64,000 nucleotides of DNA from the NCBI GenBank assembly GCA_023205875.1, contig CP060767.1, positions 62,001 to 126,000 of the forward strand, read 5' to 3'. The notes under the pieces were generated by a model. It had not been told where the DNA came from. It was given only the letters and a program-made list of their open reading frames with translations, and did not search any database. This document shows positions 21,941 through 32,374 of this stretch, piece by piece; position 1 is the stretch's first letter, and the number at the start of each line of letters is the position of its first letter. The stretch comes from Chloropicon primus. Lineage: Eukaryota; Chlorophyta; Chloropicophyceae; Chloropicales; Chloropicaceae. The position numbers were made by a program, and so were the translations under genes.

Positions 21941-23053
21941 TCAAGCGTCCAGGTTGAACGTGTGCCTCTTGGCTTTGTCGTTGCCCGTCATGCCTTTCCC
22001 CGAGCCTGTCACCCCAACCCTACCACTCTCAGAGGTCTTGAAGATAGATTCTTTCTTCCTCCCAGTCATGAAGCCCTTCTTCTTCTTGGAGCCCTTGCCC
22101 TGGACGAAGGACTGCCAGCTTGACTTCTTCTCGTTCTGCTTGCGATCCATCTCCACGAACCTCTCCTTCTTCTTCATGGATTTCAGAATCTTCTTCTTCT
22201 TGATCTGTGTCCTCTCGTCGTCGCTAGGTTTGATGACCAGGGACTTGGGAACCTCACTCGCAGGCTTTTCGGTCGAGAAGTCGGTCGCCTTTCTCAACTT
22301 AGGTGCCGCAACGGGCGCATACTTCCCCTCCTCGACCGTCTTGACCACTCGGTCCTCCCAAGGTCTCACCGCGTGCAAGGAAGCTTCCCTCAGCTTCCCG
22401 TCCTTGAACTCCACAACAAACGAATTCTCCTTGGCGTTGTACGAGCGCACGTAGCCCTCGCACCAATCACCCCTCACGTCATCACCGCCACCTCCTCCTT
22501 CCCCCTCCGCCTCCCTCACTCGATAAGCCTCGCACTTGTGGCCCACCGCCCACTGGGGATGCCCTTCACCTGACAGCGCTGCCTTGGCTTGGTTCCTGTG
22601 TCCCACAAACGAGTCAACAGCGTCAGTACGATGAGCACAAGCGAGTCGTCGAACGGGACCCCGCCTAGTCGGAAATGCCTGGCCCTCAGACGGATGGCTC
22701 CGTGCTTACCTTCGTATTTGCTCCTGCAGACCTGCAGGGATATTGGAAGAGGCTTTGAATTGTGGAGCAGCGCTACTGGTTGCTCCGCTCGAGCCATTGG
22801 GTTGCGGCGTTTCCCTGGGTCTCTCCCCCTCCGTTGGTTCGGGTGGACCGCTTGAACCCCCTCCACCCGTCTGCGTTGCGTCCTTGACGAGGTCTTCCGT
22901 GAGCTTGATCACTTCAACCAAGTCACCTTTCACTTGCTCCAACTCCGCCTTGTCGCTCTCCCCGAGGCCGTCACTCTCCAGGTGTGACGCCACCACCGAC
23001 AGCTGCGTCCTATACTCCGCCAGGCTCGACTTCAACTCCTCCAGCGACTGCAT
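21941..23053 (-). CDS. SMNDC1: SPF30/SMNDC1 splicing factor, Tudor domain
   Basis: Exons on the minus strand are 23053..22710 and 22595..21941, giving 332 aa. The intron is GTAAGC...ACACAG (114 nt) with phase 2 restored. SPF30 helps assemble the tri-snRNP in spliceosome maturation. The N-terminus matches the family helix pattern (SLEELKSSLAEYRTQL; LVEVIKLTEDLV). A Tudor domain follows (WAVGHKCEAYRV ... CEGYVRSYNAKENSFVVEF), then the Lys-rich tail with SWQSFVQGK and SIFKTSESGRVGVTGSGKGM as in human SMNDC1. An earlier in-frame ATG at 23077 is possible. Confidence 0.85.
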
Positions 23054-23078
23054 CTTCCACGAACCTTTCACCTTCACC

Positions 23079-23125
<47 letters not shown>

Positions 23126-23527
23126 CTTCTAATTCGCGCTCTCCTGAGCTCTGACAGGCGATGGATGGTGGAAGGAGGGAGGAGGGAGGAAGAGGCAATG
23201 CAATGGTGAGGGGCTGGCACACTGGATGACTCGCGGACACCTCTGGCTTCTCTCTTTTTCCACCATCCGTTGTGTGTGTGTGTGTGTGTGTGTGTGTGAT
23301 TGTTTGTGTTCATCGAGGGGAATGCCAACCTGTAGGGATGACTCCAGTGGGGGAGACAGAGTGGGGGAGAGGACCTGGTAGGGTATTCGTCACTCGTGTG
23401 CCACCCTAAGGGATGAAATGCTCTGATCAATGACGAATGTGCTTTATTTTCGTTGCCCGAAGAGAGCGGACGAGGTTTTTATGAGTTTTCTCAATGTTAG
23501 AACGACGACGCGTTGTCGTTATCCCAA
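23054..23527. other. Intergenic spacer rich in simple repeats
   Basis: Between co-directional minus-strand genes. (TC)n at 23083-23121 next to the SPF30 start, and (GT)n at 23272-23300. No gene was seen. Confidence 0.6.
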
Positions 23528-24086
23528 TCATTCCTCTTCCAGGTTGATGGTGTTGCCGAACTTGGAGTACAGAGTCGTCTTGAGACCATCCATGTTCTTT
23601 CTGATGTCCTGAAGCTCTCCTTCCAGCGCGGTGATGTCCTGGTCCACTTCCTCCTGCGCAGCAGTGAGCTTCTCCTCCGCCGTGTCCTCACTCATGTGCA
23701 CGAAGACAAACCCGTACGAATACTTGACAATATCCCCATCAGCAAGCATGAGCTCGTTCGAGGCATCCTCCAAGTCCTCGCTGTACTTTTTCTTCGCCTT
23801 TATTTTGCCCTGGATCTCATGGTAATGGTTGTTCAACCGTCCAAAGGCATTGATCTGGTCTTGGTCCTCCTTGGTGACCTGAGGAGCATTCGGCGCGGAA
23901 GGCTGCAACGCAAACACACGGAGCGTCAGAACATCACGACAGACGAAGCCACGAACGCCTCCACCCTCTCCCTCCTACGCGCATCAGCATCACGTATACG
24001 AACGAGGGAAGAAGAAGAAGAAGAAGAAGAAGAAGAAGACTCCTGGCAATCAAAAAAGGAGAGAGAGGAGAAGGGAGACTTACCAT
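23528..24086 (-). CDS. PFDN4: Prefoldin subunit 4, with an ATG-only first coding exon
   Basis: Prefoldin delivers nascent actin and tubulin to the CCT chaperonin. Exon 1 contributes only the ATG (24086..24084), directly followed by GTAAGT. Exon 2 is 23902..23528 after the acceptor TGCGTTGCAG. The product is 125 aa, starting M-PSAPNAPQVTKEDQDQINA. The beta-type prefoldin coiled coils flank a central hairpin (LADGDIVKYSYGFVFVHMS), and the protein ends FGNTINLEEE, typical of PFD4. The 181-nt intron carries a GAA repeat. Confidence 0.85.
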
Positions 24087-24450
24087 GATGATGGGATGGT
24101 TTGAAGCGCACGCGCGAGGGCGAGGGCAAGGGCGAGGGATGCGTTACGCGGAGCAGTCCAAGGGATTGTCGCGAAGGTCAAGCAAGCCTTGGGTCAAGCG
24201 CGGAGCCGGCGTCCTCCCTTTCCTCGAGCTGATGCCAAACGAAAACCAAAAAAATGGATTTTTTTGAAAAATGATCGCTGCTGGATCGGATGATGAAGAG
24301 GGAGGACAGATGATGACGATGAGGGTGATGGTGATGATATGATGGTGGAGGGGGGCAGGAGGAACGTCGTGTTATTGCAAGAGCAACGTACTGTGTTTGG
24401 TTTATTCGCACGTGCTGTGGAAAGACGCTAACTTTTTTCCTTTCCCTCGT
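24087..24450. other. Intergenic spacer PFD4/prohibitin
   Basis: Contains GAGGGC repeats, an A-rich/T6 stretch near 24245-24275 and a GATGAT-rich stretch near 24290-24350. No gene was seen. Confidence 0.55.
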
Positions 24451-25524
24451 TTAGCGCGCTTTTCCAACCTCCAACTCACTCAGATTGAGAAGGAGACTAT
24501 CCGTGTTCAGGAAGACTCTGTTGTTCGATCTGGAGATGACCTGACCAATGTGCCTGGCCGCCTCGATCTTCCTCAGCGTGATGAAAGAGGGGTTGTTGGC
24601 AATGGCCTTACCAATCAGCTTTGCGGACTCGGCTTCTCCCTGCGCCCTAATGATGGCACTCTTCTTCTCTTGCTCTGCCCTTTCTACCCAAAACTTGGCC
24701 CTCTCGGCTTCCTGCTGCGCAACCTGCTTTGACTCAACAGCTTGAGTGTAATCCTGAAAAGAGAGAGAGAGAGAGGAGCGCAAGGTTTTGGAGTCAGTTC
24801 GCCGTCGGACGCGATCTTACTGGATGGGGACGCACCTTGCCGAAAGTGAGCTCCTTTATCGAGACGTCGTCCACGTCGATGTTGAAGTAGCTGGCTCTGG
24901 TCGTGAGCCTCCTCCTGACCTCCGCAGAAACGGCTTCACGCATCGTCAACAGCTGCGACGCGTTGTACTGAGCGATGACGCTCTTCAGGGTCTCGGTGAT
25001 GATCGATGGAAGCACCCTGTTCTCGTAGTTCAACCCCAGGGTCCTGTAGACCTGAGGCAAAGCCGTGGGCTTTGGTCTGGACAGAACACGAAGCGTGATG
25101 TTCACCGTCTGAAGGTCGCGCGTACCCGTCGCCGAGGAGATCTGCTGAGGACGGAGCCTCACGTCGTAAATGATGGGCCTCTCGAACCAAGGCACCATGA
25201 GGTGAGTCCCTTCCGCGTAAACCTGTCAAACGGAACACAGAACAGCCCATGCCATGCCAAACGGAAAGAGTTTCAGAAAAAGGAGTCCGCATGGAAAGAG
25301 AGGGCGAGGAACACGGGACAGTCAACCGCGGCACTTACGTCGTTTTTGATCCCAACCACCCTGTTGAATACAATGGCCCTGTGTCCTCCCTCCACGTTAA
25401 ACAAGCAGTTACTGAGGGTGTAAATGCCCAAGCCTGCCGCACCGAGGAGCGCACCGAGGCCAGCGCCTGCCCTTCCGCTGCCTTTGGGCATCTTCAAGTT
25501 CTTGATCTTCTCCATGTTCTCCAT
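24451..25524 (-). CDS. PHB2: Prohibitin 2, mitochondrial inner-membrane scaffold
   Basis: Exons on the minus strand are 25524..25339, 25222..24836 and 24753..24451. Introns are GTAAGT...GACAG and GTGCGT...TTTTCAG, both phase 0. The product is 291 aa. PHB1/PHB2 rings hold membrane proteases and stabilise respiratory complexes. An N-terminal Gly/Ala-rich membrane anchor (GLGALLGAAGLGIYTLSN) precedes the SPFH/PHB domain (GGHRAIVFNRVVGIKND, then RLRPQQISSATGTRDLQTVN) and the coiled coil (AERAKFWVERAEQEKKSAII). The tail lacks the short extension of some homologues. Other in-frame ATGs at 25515 and 25620 are possible. Confidence 0.92.
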
Positions 25525-26153
25525 CCTTGCGCTCTCGTTCCTCTCGCCCCTCGCACGCTCTTCCTCGTCACAACAACCACGCGATCTCTCCCTCTGCTCC
25601 TGCTTCTCCATCCCGAACAAAATGGAATCAAGTCAGTTCATCCGAAACGCAATCCCTTCATGCGACCACTCATTCGAAAGCTGAGTGCGAGACGCGTCCA
25701 TTGGTGTGTCGCATCCCCTGCGCTTTTGCTCTCGCCGACCGTGAGGCGTCCTCGAACACTCACCTCTCTCTCTCTTGCGCTCGCTGCCACGATTTTTTGT
25801 CTTTCTGACGGCTGGAGGAATTCTCGATGATCAGCAGATCAGCAGAGATGCTGCGGAGGGATGGGAGGGGCGAGGAGGAGGATCCAATCCATGGTGGATT
25901 GCATGCAATGTGGGGATCAAGCAAGTACCAAGTCCGTGGACGTCCTGCACGATCCAATTGCAATTGCACTCAAGGGCAGAGGGGGAGAGACAGGAGGCGG
26001 AGACGGGGGAATCATTCCTTTTCCAAAGGTCTTCTTCTTTGGGCACCGCGGCGTCGTCGCCGGGTCCTGCCCGGGCAAGAATGGCCATCACCGTGATTGA
26101 TGGATGGTCGTGTTACAAAGAATCTCTCAGGCGTCAAGGCCCGCGCGTTTATT
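25525..26153. other. Intergenic spacer prohibitin/APC2
   Basis: About 630 bases between co-directional minus-strand genes. TTACA at about 26113, 40 bases past the APC2 stop, fits its poly(A) signal. No additional gene was seen. Confidence 0.55.
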
Positions 26154-28499
26154 TCACCTTTTCTTCTTCCTGTAGACAATCCCGTCGAAGGTTAGCTTGT
26201 TGTCGTTCACGAGTTTGGCGAGGAAGGCCTCGAGCTCTTGGATCGTCTTGTCGTAAACGGGTTCAAGGACAAACATCTTGAGCATGTTGTGGATCTTCTC
26301 CAACGGGAGGGACTCCAGGTTCGTCACCATTCCCATGACATAGGACTCGTAGACTTTCATGTTCATCTCCATCTGCTGCTCCTGGCTCATCACGCTCAGG
26401 TCGGGCTTCGTGTGGGCGTGAGGCTTCTCGACCTGGTCCTCGACGTCCTCAACCAGCTTATACGTCACCTTCTTGGTGCCCTTGTCTACCGACTTCTTCA
26501 GTATGCCGCTATTGACCCAGATGCTTGCCTTCTCCGCCAGGGACTCGTGGGCCATTCCCGCGGCCGCGGCAAGCTCCTCGGACTCCCAAGCCACCCTGGA
26601 CTCGAATTGAGAGATGATAAGTGCCTGGGCAACGGACACCGTGAACTCTTTGGCTTCCCCCCCGAAATCGAGCTCCAAGTCCACCACCCCGAGGTGGGGC
26701 TTCCAGTGCAAGGTCCTCGGCGCCTTGAGTGCCTTGTACTGGGAGCCAAAGGTGTCCAGCATCCACTGCACCTCCTTGGGCGTGCTCACCTCGCCCTCGA
26801 AGAGAGGGGGCCAGAAGAGCTCCGACAAGATCACTGTGCTGAAGTCCTGGGTGATTGCGGAGTGCCCCTGGCTCTGCTGCACCAGAGCCCTGATGTTTGA
26901 GGTGATCCTCTTCGAGTCTGCCATGTCCTTGAGCATGATCTCACAATCCCTCAGGCTGTTGGCGCCAAACCTCAGCTTCAGGAGCTCCAAAATCCTCGTC
27001 TCGTCGTCAATGTCGTCGTCCACCTTGGACAGAAGCCTCTCCGCGAGTATCATTTTGTACTCCTTGATGAAGTACTCCTTGTTCCCGAGAACGTCGATCA
27101 AGGCGGCGACGATGTCCTTTGAAGCCGTCTTAAAGGTGTTCCTCACGCTGGCGGAGTTGAAAAGCTGGGCAGCCTGGATCGGCACGGGCTCCCACTGCAG
27201 CTCCTTCAGGACAAGGTCGACGTCCTCGAGGTCCTCGGTGCTTTGTGCGCCGCCCTCGTGGAACCTTCCCTCCGCCCCCTCGTCCTCCTCCTCGCCCCCG
27301 TTCACCAAGAGCAAATTCTCGTCGTACACCACCATGTTCACCGTGCACCTCGTCGTGTCCTTCCTCTTCTTCAGGTAGTCCTTCACCAGCGGGCAGATGA
27401 TCTCGGACAGAATCCCGGAGGGGTCCAAAATGTTCAAGGCCTTGATGGAGGAGATGTACTGCGCGAGAATCACCGGCGTTCCGGCTCCCAGGTGCAAAAG
27501 CCTCTTCTTCAACTGGGAGCTGAACTTCTGGATGAACAGGTCGGTGAAGTTGGTGTGCTCCAAGCAGACCTTGAGGTCCTTCAGGGCCTGCATGCTCTCC
27601 GGGAAGTCCACGACGATGTCAAACATCTCCTCCGTCCTCATCCTGCCCAGGATCTCGTAGATGAAAAAATCCAGCCTGGACTTCCACTGCCCCACCACGT
27701 CGTTCTTGCTCTCCTCGCTCCCAAAGCCGTGGCTCGTCGACTCGAGAAGGAGCTCGAGGAACCCCATGATAACCCCTTGGTTATACTTCTGCGCGGCCAG
27801 CAGGCACGCCTCGGTGTACTCCCCGGCGGCCCTCTCCTCCAGCCAGTTCTCCAGGTGGCCGAACACGATGTCCGTGTAAATGTTCTCGCTCTGGTGGCTC
27901 AGGCCGAGCTTGTTCAGGGTCTGTCCCACGAAGGAGAGCCTGTCGCACCACTCCCCCCCCATCAGCGCCTCTATCCTCCCCTTCTGGTCGCCCCCCTGCT
28001 CCGAGGGGCCCTCCACCTCCATCGAGGAGGTCTCCTCGGACGTGTCGATGTACTCCCGGAACGCCTGGCGGTAGAACTGGGCGACGCAGTCCGACAGCGA
28101 CGCCGGGGCCGAGACCACCACGACGGAGTACACTATGCTCCTCGCCTCCCTCTCGATCTTGTCGAGCCAGAACTGGAGCTCCGCCGCGTTGCTCGCCGAC
28201 GGCTTCCCGCACGCCGGGGACAGCCCCGCGCTCGCGGACGCCCTCAGCTGCTCCGTGTGGCCCGACCTCACCTCCTCGACCCTCTCCAGGGTCTCCACCA
28301 GGACCTGACTCCTCTTCTTCTCGTCCGCCGTGTCCGAGCTCCCCAAGCCTCTCCACGCCCCGTCGTCCACCATGCGAGCCTTGAAGCCCCTCTCGAAGTC
28401 CACCAGGACTCTCTCCCCCACCTCGAGCCCCTTGGCCGCCTCCATCGACGGCTCGATCGACGACGACGGGTCCACGTCCATCACTACCTTGCCCACCAT
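26154..28499 (-). CDS. APC2: Anaphase-promoting complex subunit 2 (cullin-like)
   Basis: APC2 is the cullin scaffold of the APC/C ubiquitin ligase and binds the RING subunit APC11. It is a single exon of 781 aa, the family size. A cullin-repeat N-terminus is followed by the cullin homology domain with the APC2-specific block (RILELLKLRFGANSLRDCEI, MLKDMADSKRI), a winged helix (LHWKPHLGVVDLELDF) and the C-terminal APC2 domain (LEAFLAKLVNDNKLTFDGIV, YRKKKR). There is no canonical neddylation motif, as expected for APC2. Confidence 0.92.
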   Translation of the reverse strand: MVGKVVMDVDPSSSIEPSMEAAKGLEVGERVLVDFERGFKARMVDDGAWRGLGSSDTADEKKRSQVLVETLERVEEVRSGHTEQLRASASAGLSPACGKPSASNAAELQFWLDKIEREARSIVYSVVVVSAPASLSDCVAQFYRQAFREYIDTSEETSSMEVEGPSEQGGDQKGRIEALMGGEWCDRLSFVGQTLNKLGLSHQSENIYTDIVFGHLENWLEERAAGEYTEACLLAAQKYNQGVIMGFLELLLESTSHGFGSEESKNDVVGQWKSRLDFFIYEILGRMRTEEMFDIVVDFPESMQALKDLKVCLEHTNFTDLFIQKFSSQLKKRLLHLGAGTPVILAQYISSIKALNILDPSGILSEIICPLVKDYLKKRKDTTRCTVNMVVYDENLLLVNGGEEEDEGAEGRFHEGGAQSTEDLEDVDLVLKELQWEPVPIQAAQLFNSASVRNTFKTASKDIVAALIDVLGNKEYFIKEYKMILAERLLSKVDDDIDDETRILELLKLRFGANSLRDCEIMLKDMADSKRITSNIRALVQQSQGHSAITQDFSTVILSELFWPPLFEGEVSTPKEVQWMLDTFGSQYKALKAPRTLHWKPHLGVVDLELDFGGEAKEFTVSVAQALIISQFESRVAWESEELAAAAGMAHESLAEKASIWVNSGILKKSVDKGTKKVTYKLVEDVEDQVEKPHAHTKPDLSVMSQEQQMEMNMKVYESYVMGMVTNLESLPLEKIHNMLKMFVLEPVYDKTIQELEAFLAKLVNDNKLTFDGIVYRKKKR

Positions 28500-29463
28500 G
28501 AGACTTGCCCCGTCGCTGCTGCTTCTGGCGACCGGATGAAGTCAAGCTATCGACAGGACGACGTCGATGATGATCAAGTCGGTATGTTGTCGTTGATGAG
28601 AACAAGCGAAACGAAAGGCAACAAAGCGATTCGAATTCGATTGACAGCGGAAAAAAGATGGGACGAGACGAAAGATCTCGAGACGCACTTTCGTTCCGAC
28701 CAATCGAACCGCGATCCACGTACCGACCAATCCGACTTCCGTCTTCCAAGTGCTTCGCTCCTCGCCCTTGCCACTCGCGGCACGAGCAAGCAATCAAACC
28801 GGGTCTCACGCCTCCAAATCCGGCGCAAAATTCTCAACAGAGGACGAGACGAAAGATCTCGAGACGCACTTTCGTTCAAATTGAACGTTTTGTTTATCAA
28901 ACCACCGCAAGGGTTCCAAAACTCGCCGCAAAGACCCTCCCCTCCGCTGGGGACGCCGCTCTGGTTCTCTTCTGTCTCTCTTCGTTCAAAAAACCTGTGC
29001 GAAGTATACTCCAACATCTACTCCAACATATGACACTATACTCCAACATCTACTACGGAATGTGACACTAAATCAAACATTCTTCATGGGACGTTACATG
29101 AAATGTTACCCTTCAATTCCCTAAAGTGCAGTACACCGGTCTTGATATTGATTCCAAGTTTCGGAAAAATCTCTAATGTGTTACGTGTTGTAGAGAATGG
29201 ACCTGATTGGTGAGATCCAGATCTTATCTTCGGTCTCAGAGCACTGGAACGAGGAGACGGAACGGAGAGGTAAGTTTGCGGCCCAAGGGGAGGTGGAGGA
29301 GGAGGGGACCGGGACGGGCGAGCGCACCAGGTCACTCGTCTTCTCTTCCTCTCTCGGTAGACCCCTCGCGCGTCCATTTTGCCGCAATGCTTCGTTCTCA
29401 GGAGTTTGAGAACTGACTGGGCCAGGTCCTCGTTTGGGTTTGACTCGGCAATAGGGAGACGAC
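28500..29463. other. Divergent region APC2/psaH with direct repeats
   Basis: Head-to-head spacer of 964 bases. A perfect 36-base direct repeat (28661-28696 and 28842-28877) carries GACGAAAGATCTCGAGACG. The AT-richer part at 29008-29070 has repeats of TACTCCAACATCTACT and TGACACTA. No gene was supported. Confidence 0.65.
28661..28877 (-). promoter_or_regulatory. Two copies of the dispersed element upstream of APC2
   Basis: Identical 36-base copies at 28661-28696 and 28842-28877 contain CGAAAGATCTCGAGACG and end in TTTCGTTC. They match the distal half of the dispersed element and point to APC2, 162 and 343 bases away. Confidence 0.6.
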
Positions 29464-30087
29464 ATGGCAGGAGCGAGAGGAGTGATGACGACGAAGACGA
29501 GCTTCTTGGGAGCCAAGGTTGTGGCGAGGGCGCCGGCATGCGCGAGAAGGGCCCACGCGGGATCCTACAGGAGGCACGCCACGCAAGCCAAGTACGGTGA
29601 TGACGGAAAGTACTTTGATCTCAACGTAAGTCAGTCTGAACAGAGAGAGAGAGGGGGGGGGTGACGCGAAGAGATTGACGCTCGCACGAAGATAGGACTC
29701 CTCTGCGCTTCCAAACCAGACGCCTTTTTTGCTGACGTGACGGATGCCTATGTTGTTCATTTTTGATGGTGATGCTGGTGATGCTGGTGATGCTGGTTGC
29801 TGTTGTTGTTGTTGTTGTTGTAGGACATCGAGAACACTTCGGGTGCTTGGGACATGTACGGCCTGGAGGAGGGTGTGAAGTACCCCGTGTCTCAGGAGGA
29901 GTTCTTCAAGCGGGCCAGCTTTGGGCTCGCACGCAGGGAGGCCCTCCTGGGCTTCATCACCCTCGGAGGCGGAGGCGCCATCTTGACTTGGGGCGCTCTG
30001 GGTTCCAAGCAGGCGGGTCTTCCCATCACCAAGGGCCCCGCGCCACCACCGCCACCACCAGCGGAGGAGGAGGGCGCAAGCAAGTAA
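29464..30087 (+). CDS. psaH: Photosystem I subunit VI (PsaH), plastid-targeted
   Basis: PsaH is a thylakoid membrane subunit that docks LHCII onto photosystem I during state transitions; it is known only from the green lineage. Exons are 29464..29625 and 29824..30087, with intron GTAAGT...TTGTAG (198 nt, phase 0). The product is 141 aa. The first 45 or so residues form an Ala/Arg-rich transit peptide. The mature start KYGDDGKYFDLNDIENTSG and a Gly-rich hydrophobic segment (LLGFITLGGGGAILTWG), then KGPAPPPPPP, match PsaH. TGTAA lies 16 bases past the stop. Confidence 0.93.
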
Positions 30088-30175
30088 GCGCTAGGACGTG
30101 GTTGTAATTCATATGAGAATTCTCAGGGTGATGGTGCCGAGAGAGGCGTGAGTGTTTGAACTACAGAATACTTGG

Positions 30176-31213
30176 TTACGTCAGGGCTGACCCCCTCGCG
30201 GAAGTGCTCCGGCACAAGAACGTCTCCTTGGTCTCCTCCTTTCTGCTCGAAGTGAATATCGAGGCGTAGACCTCCTTGTTCGCCCCCTCCGGCATCACGT
30301 CCGTGGCGGTGAACTCCTTCTTTCCCTCCTTCCTCTTCTTGCCGTCCTGCTTGTCCTTCCCGTCCCCCTGCCTCGCCCTCTTCTTCTTCTTCTTCTTCTT
30401 CTTAGCCTGCTGGTCCTTTTCCCACTTGTCTCGCAGAGCGCGCACCTCGTCCTCCGTCCCGTTCAGAGGAAGCAGGTTGCCCTCCACCGTTCCACCGCTC
30501 AGCTCCTCCACGCACTCCTTGGCCTCCCTCACAGCCCTTTGGCTCACCACGAGGCCCGAGGGCCTCACGCAGTAGAACCTGAACCGGCCGTTCATCTCAA
30601 GCCCCGTGACCGGGCACTGGAACTGAAAGTCGCGCGAGCCGCCAGCAGGGGACTCCTCGTTCCTCTCCAGCTTCAGGTCGGTGACGCTTTGCAAGTTCTT
30701 GATGTGGCTGCAACCCGAAGGCATGCTCTTGCTCAGCAAGCGGCTGACGACCGCTTCCTTGTTGTAGAGATTCCCGAGGCAGTCCGCCACGCACGGCGGG
30801 CTCAGCTCCTCTCCCGAGAGCTGACACCTCGTCCACTTTGCCTTCTTCACTTCCCTCGGGTCGACCTTGTCAGGCTTCTGTTCCAGGAACATCTCCAACC
30901 AGGCCTTCCTGTCCTCCGCACCCGTCGACCCTCCATCCGCCCCTCCGCCTCTCAGGCCGCACACCCTCACTCTCACCACCTCCCCATGACCCAAACCCTC
31001 CAAACTCTGCAACCTCCTTCCCTTGTGAACCACTTGCACCTTCCCATGGCTGCTGCTGGGGAATTGCGATTGCGAGAGGGAGGAAAACCCAAGCTCCCGG
31101 AGGTGGACGGAGGAAGGGAAGATGCATGAGGACGGGTCCCTCTCGTCGAGGTCCACGGATGCCGTCCTCACGCCCCCTTCCAACCCTTCCAACTCAAACA
31201 CCACGCTCCTCAT
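30176..31213 (-). CDS. RTF2: RTF2 replication termination factor with N-terminal ubiquitin-like domain
   Basis: RTF2 acts at stalled replication forks and, in plants, in splicing. A single exon of 345 aa. Residues about 1-88 form a ubiquitin-like segment ending VRVCGLRGGGADGG. The RTF2 RING/U-box-like core follows (CQLSGEELSPPCVADCLGNL, YNKEAVVSRLLSK, CPVTGLEMNGRFRFYCVRPS). After LPLNGTEDEV comes a Lys-rich tail (long TTC run on the plus strand). The layout agrees with plant RTF2. The gene is convergent with psaH, 88 bases apart. Confidence 0.88.
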   Translation of the reverse strand: MRSVVFELEGLEGGVRTASVDLDERDPSSCIFPSSVHLRELGFSSLSQSQFPSSSHGKVQVVHKGRRLQSLEGLGHGEVVRVRVCGLRGGGADGGSTGAEDRKAWLEMFLEQKPDKVDPREVKKAKWTRCQLSGEELSPPCVADCLGNLYNKEAVVSRLLSKSMPSGCSHIKNLQSVTDLKLERNEESPAGGSRDFQFQCPVTGLEMNGRFRFYCVRPSGLVVSQRAVREAKECVEELSGGTVEGNLLPLNGTEDEVRALRDKWEKDQQAKKKKKKKKRARQGDGKDKQDGKKRKEGKKEFTATDVMPEGANKEVYASIFTSSRKEETKETFLCRSTSARGSALT

Positions 31214-32374
31214 CCAATACTAGAGATACGCTAAAGGAGATGGATTTTCCGCTTCTGCAGGACTGAACTCACTCGCCGGGGAGGGAGGGAGGGAGGGAGG
31301 GAGGGAGAGGAGGAGAGCTCTAGTTTGATTCCTTTTCATCTCTTTTCTTTCTGCCTCCCTCTCCCTCTTGACAAAGATTGACAATGCATGGAAGAGGGAT
31401 AGATAGAGCCCCTTCAAAAGGAGGAACAGGAGGAACAGGAGGAACAGGTCTTTCTCTTTCTCTTTCTCTCCATCCCAAGCAGAAGACCAAGCAAGGCGTC
31501 GTTTCGTCTCCCTTGGGTCTCTTTCTTGGGTAGAATTATCGTCTTGGGTAGAACCACAGTGCTGTGGTGGTGTCCAATGGTTTTCCTCCTCCTTGTGTCA
31601 CGTGTGTGCTGCAGACGAGGGGACGTTCGTTCGTGGAGGAGAAGCTTCCTTGGCCCTTGAGACGGGACGAGGAGGGGTCGGCCATCGAGCCAAACCAGCA
31701 GGCACCATCACCATCACCATCACCATCATTCCTTCCTCCTGGGTTCACAACTTGCTGGTCCTGTGCGGGATGACCGCAAAGCGTGGGGAGGAGGAGGTGC
31801 ACGGGAGTGTCGAGAGCATAAGCGAAAGGCGGTCCTCTGTGATGATGCAGAAGGCGATTGTGCACTTTTATTCCGTGGAGAATGTGATCTGGCTCCAGCC
31901 AGGGGCTTGTGCCGGAGACTTCCACCCTCTGCCTCGGCCAGGAAAGACCAAGGTGTCACCACCGAGTTTGCTGTGTCGCTTGAGCCGCTTCCTGTGCACG
32001 TCAGGAAGTTGAAAGGCAAGGCAGGAACGCGTCGCGAGGAAGTGGAAGAGACGCGTCTGTCGGAAGCATAGGCGCAGAGCGAGTGCCCCTTGCCTTCCTC
32101 GTGCTGTTCCCGTGCTTGCTTCAGGAACAACGAGTTTGCTTCAGTAAAGCTGAGTTGGATTGTAATACAAAACCAAGATTGTTGGGGAAGAAAGTGAACA
32201 GCTTGGGGCGGACAAGGTTGCGAGGCATCACGCAAAGAGCACGAGGAGTTCGTTTTACGGCAGCGCAGCCTCGCCAGCGCAAGGAGGGGAGGGAGGCTCT
32301 CATTCGACCGAGGCACCAGACATCCTCCTTATTCTTCGTGTCGTGGTCCACAAAGGAGGCACAAGGTTGGTTGG
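31214..32374. other. 1.16-kb spacer with no recognised gene
   Basis: Contains GGGA repeats (31280-31305), GGAACAGGA repeats (31421-31450), CTTTCT and CACCATCAC tracts. Short open frames on both strands lack family similarity and differ in composition from the neighbours. The distal part may be 5' leader or a missed upstream exon of the RRxS-rich gene. Confidence 0.5.

Noticed and set aside
27243-29033. Long plus-strand open frame opposite APC2
   Set aside because: Antisense shadow of a well-supported gene, with no recognisable domains.
31593-32316. Overlapping open frames on both strands in the 1.16-kb spacer
   Set aside because: No family similarity, frames carry simple repeats (CACCATCAC), and neither has a convincing start or splice context.
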